Assembly: GCA_964421085.1 (NCBI GenBank)
Contig: CAYQVO010000011.1
Location: forward strand, 1-64,000
DNA from: CAYQVO01 sp964421085
Lineage (GTDB): Bacteria; Bdellovibrionota_C; UBA2361; CAYQVO01
Reading direction: 5' to 3'
Length of the DNA stretch: 64,000 nucleotides
In this document: positions 62,874-64,000 of the stretch, one piece after another
Layout: every line of letters begins with the position of its first letter
Position numbering within the stretch: position 1 is the stretch's first letter
Program-made: the position numbers and the translations under genes
Notes under the pieces: model-generated
Database searches by the model: none
What the model saw: only the letters and a program-made list of their open reading frames with translations
Told to the model about the DNA's origin: nothing

Positions 62874-63809
62874 ATGAAGTTGAAGTGCCTTTGCATGACC
62901 GGTGCTGCTCTCGTGGCTTTTCTCCTGCCAATCGGCGCGTGGGCGTGCCCGCGCATCGACGGTCTCATCGACCTCAACTGTGACGGGAAACTCAAAATTG
63001 TCGCGGTAGGCGACAGCATAGTCACAGGAATCGGCGATATCAAAAACAACCATAAAGGCGGTTATGTCAAACGTCTCAGGCGCCATTTCCCGCGCGCTCA
63101 GATTATCGGAATGGGCTTTTCAGGCTGCTCCTCCGGCCGCCTCCTTCAGGATTTCACTGCCGCCCTGAATCAGCCGGGCACAGGGAAGACGAAAAAGACT
63201 CTGGATAATGCCGACCTGATCATCATCGATGTCGGACGGAACGACTACTGGGATGAAAAGGACCCGGGCCTGACAGTCAGAAACATCGCGCGTCTTACGA
63301 AATTGTTCAAAGAGAAACTCGGCACTTCTACAGGCGTTCCGCCCTGGGTGACAATTGCCTACATGCTTCCGACAAAAAGGTCTTTTCAGTGGACGTTCCT
63401 CATTCAGATTAATTACTACCTTTCGCATTTGAACCCCGCGGACTACAAGGTTCAACTGAACTTCCATAAACTCCCTCTGAAAACACTTTCATGGGACGGT
63501 ATCCATCCGAACTCGAAGGGTTATGCTGAGATGGAAAAGATGATAAAGAAATATCTCACGGGACGGCTTCAGCGGGAAGAAAGACGCATCAGGTCGGATC
63601 GCGATCGTGATGGTGTTTTCGACTACTTCGAACTCAACCGTTTTTATACGGACCCGACGCTCAGGGACACCGACGGCGATACATTGACCGATGGCACTGA
63701 ACTTTTCGTAACGCGCACGAATCCTCTCAATGCGCGCTCTGGCCCGGAGACAATTCCCGCTGCCACGCAGGCACGGGCTGCTGCGCCGAATGCCGCTTCA
63801 GCCATGTGA
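62874..63809 (+). CDS. secreted SGNH/GDSL hydrolase with calcium-type repeats
   Basis: The 311-residue protein has a signal peptide (MKLKCLCMTGAALVAFLLPIGAWA), then the SGNH blocks in order: VAVGDSIVTG (Ser), GMGFSGCSSG (Gly), DVGRNDYW (Asn) and WDGIHPNSKGYA (Asp and His). From about residue 240 it carries RDRDGVFDYFEL and RDTDGDTLTDGTEL, thrombospondin type 3-like calcium-binding repeats, and an Ala-rich end. It should be an extracellular esterase, perhaps a polysaccharide deacetylase. Confidence 0.87.
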   Translation: MKLKCLCMTGAALVAFLLPIGAWACPRIDGLIDLNCDGKLKIVAVGDSIVTGIGDIKNNHKGGYVKRLRRHFPRAQIIGMGFSGCSSGRLLQDFTAALNQPGTGKTKKTLDNADLIIIDVGRNDYWDEKDPGLTVRNIARLTKLFKEKLGTSTGVPPWVTIAYMLPTKRSFQWTFLIQINYYLSHLNPADYKVQLNFHKLPLKTLSWDGIHPNSKGYAEMEKMIKKYLTGRLQREERRIRSDRDRDGVFDYFELNRFYTDPTLRDTDGDTLTDGTELFVTRTNPLNARSGPETIPAATQARAAAPNAASAM

Positions 63810-63853
63810 CAAAAATCGCGCGGAGAAACGCCTGGTTGACAAAAATGGGCATG

Positions 63854-63875
63854 AAACGCCCTGTCTGCGGCGTTT
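63854..63875 (+). repeat. 7-bp hairpin after the hydrolase gene
   Basis: AAACGCC, an 8-nt loop and GGCGTTT form a perfect stem 45 bases after the stop. Only three T follow, so termination here would be weak. Confidence 0.35.
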
Positions 63876-63933
63876 AAGGGCCGGAAATCATACGGCATCG
63901 TTTCCGGCAGGTGAATTGCACAGATTTACGACC

Positions 63934-64000
63934 ATGTGTTACCCAATGAAGTCCGAGACAGGTTTTACCCTTATAGAAATGCTTGTAGTTGTGCTGCTGA
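63934..64000 (+). CDS. type IV pilin/pseudopilin-like protein, 3' partial
   Basis: The frame starting at ATG 63934 reads MCYPMKSETGFTLIEMLVVV and runs off the window. GFTLIE with Glu5 is the prepilin peptidase cleavage and N-methylation signature of type IV pilins and type II secretion pseudopilins. A second ATG at 63946 is also possible. Only 22 residues are visible, so the subtype cannot be told. Confidence 0.85.
   Translation, partial: MCYPMKSETGFTLIEMLVVVLL

Noticed and set aside
1..64000. tRNA or rRNA genes
   Set aside because: No cloverleaf with a GTTCRANNC T-loop was seen outside coding regions; similar strings at about 1768 and 17447 lie inside protein genes.

Overview
The window looks like chromosomal DNA of an uncultured Gram-negative bacterium, probably a binned or scaffolded metagenome assembly because two short N runs fall inside genes. 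Moderate GC, LPS-type phosphosugar isomerase, lipoproteins, an alginate-type acetylation pair, AddAB rather than RecBCD, an MprF/AcvB pair and secreted proteins with Pro-Thr-Arg-rich linkers suggest a proteobacterial, perhaps deltaproteobacterial-like, lineage. I cannot place it more exactly, and I recognised no tRNA or rRNA gene.

Left part (1-19 kb): the end of a GNAT/FemAB-like transferase, two secreted pectate-lyase-like proteins (one with an Ig-like tail, one with a Thr-rich linker and DNRLRE domain), a Fur/PerR plus archaeal-type peroxiredoxin operon, a lone CheY, a Tgt-MnmC-like fusion, a CorC/HlyC-type membrane protein, Dtd, a tandem GmhA-like SIS protein, SlyD, a branching enzyme, a dGTPase-like HD hydrolase and two small heat-shock proteins. 

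Middle (19-37 kb): rpmB converges on a translationally coupled five-gene operon (trypsin-like lipoprotein, two small membrane proteins, AcvB, MprF) expected to make and turn over aminoacyl-phosphatidylglycerol. Then come GTP-type PEP carboxykinase, decarboxylating 6-phosphogluconate dehydrogenase, a Nif3 protein, several unrecognised proteins, an Uup-type ABC-F protein interrupted by an assembly gap, and an SrkA-like kinase.

37.9-43 kb: a 1.5-kb stretch without a convincing gene. On the minus strand it has a good promoter with a dyad in its spacer, about 960 nt rich in hairpins (several closed by GAAA tetraloops), and a strong intrinsic terminator. I propose it encodes a large structured non-coding RNA. 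It lies directly downstream of an operon coding for a degenerate retropepsin-like protein, an intact retropepsin-like protein, a 7TM inactive-transglutaminase protein and a RimK-like ATP-grasp ligase.

43-50.5 kb: a Holliday-junction-resolvase-related protein, ZupT and YheU are intact, but 45.0-50.4 kb is a patch of decay. It holds a frameshifted DUF2795 gene, a frameshifted MBOAT acyltransferase next to an SGNH partner, a sulfatase without its core and a GT-C transferase with a stop and several frameshifts.

50.5-64 kb: a large CHASE-PAS-PAS-GAF histidine kinase, a HAD phosphatase, AddA and AddB, a polytopic GT-C-like protein, an SGNH hydrolase with calcium-type repeats, and the first codons of a type IV pilin-like protein running off the window.
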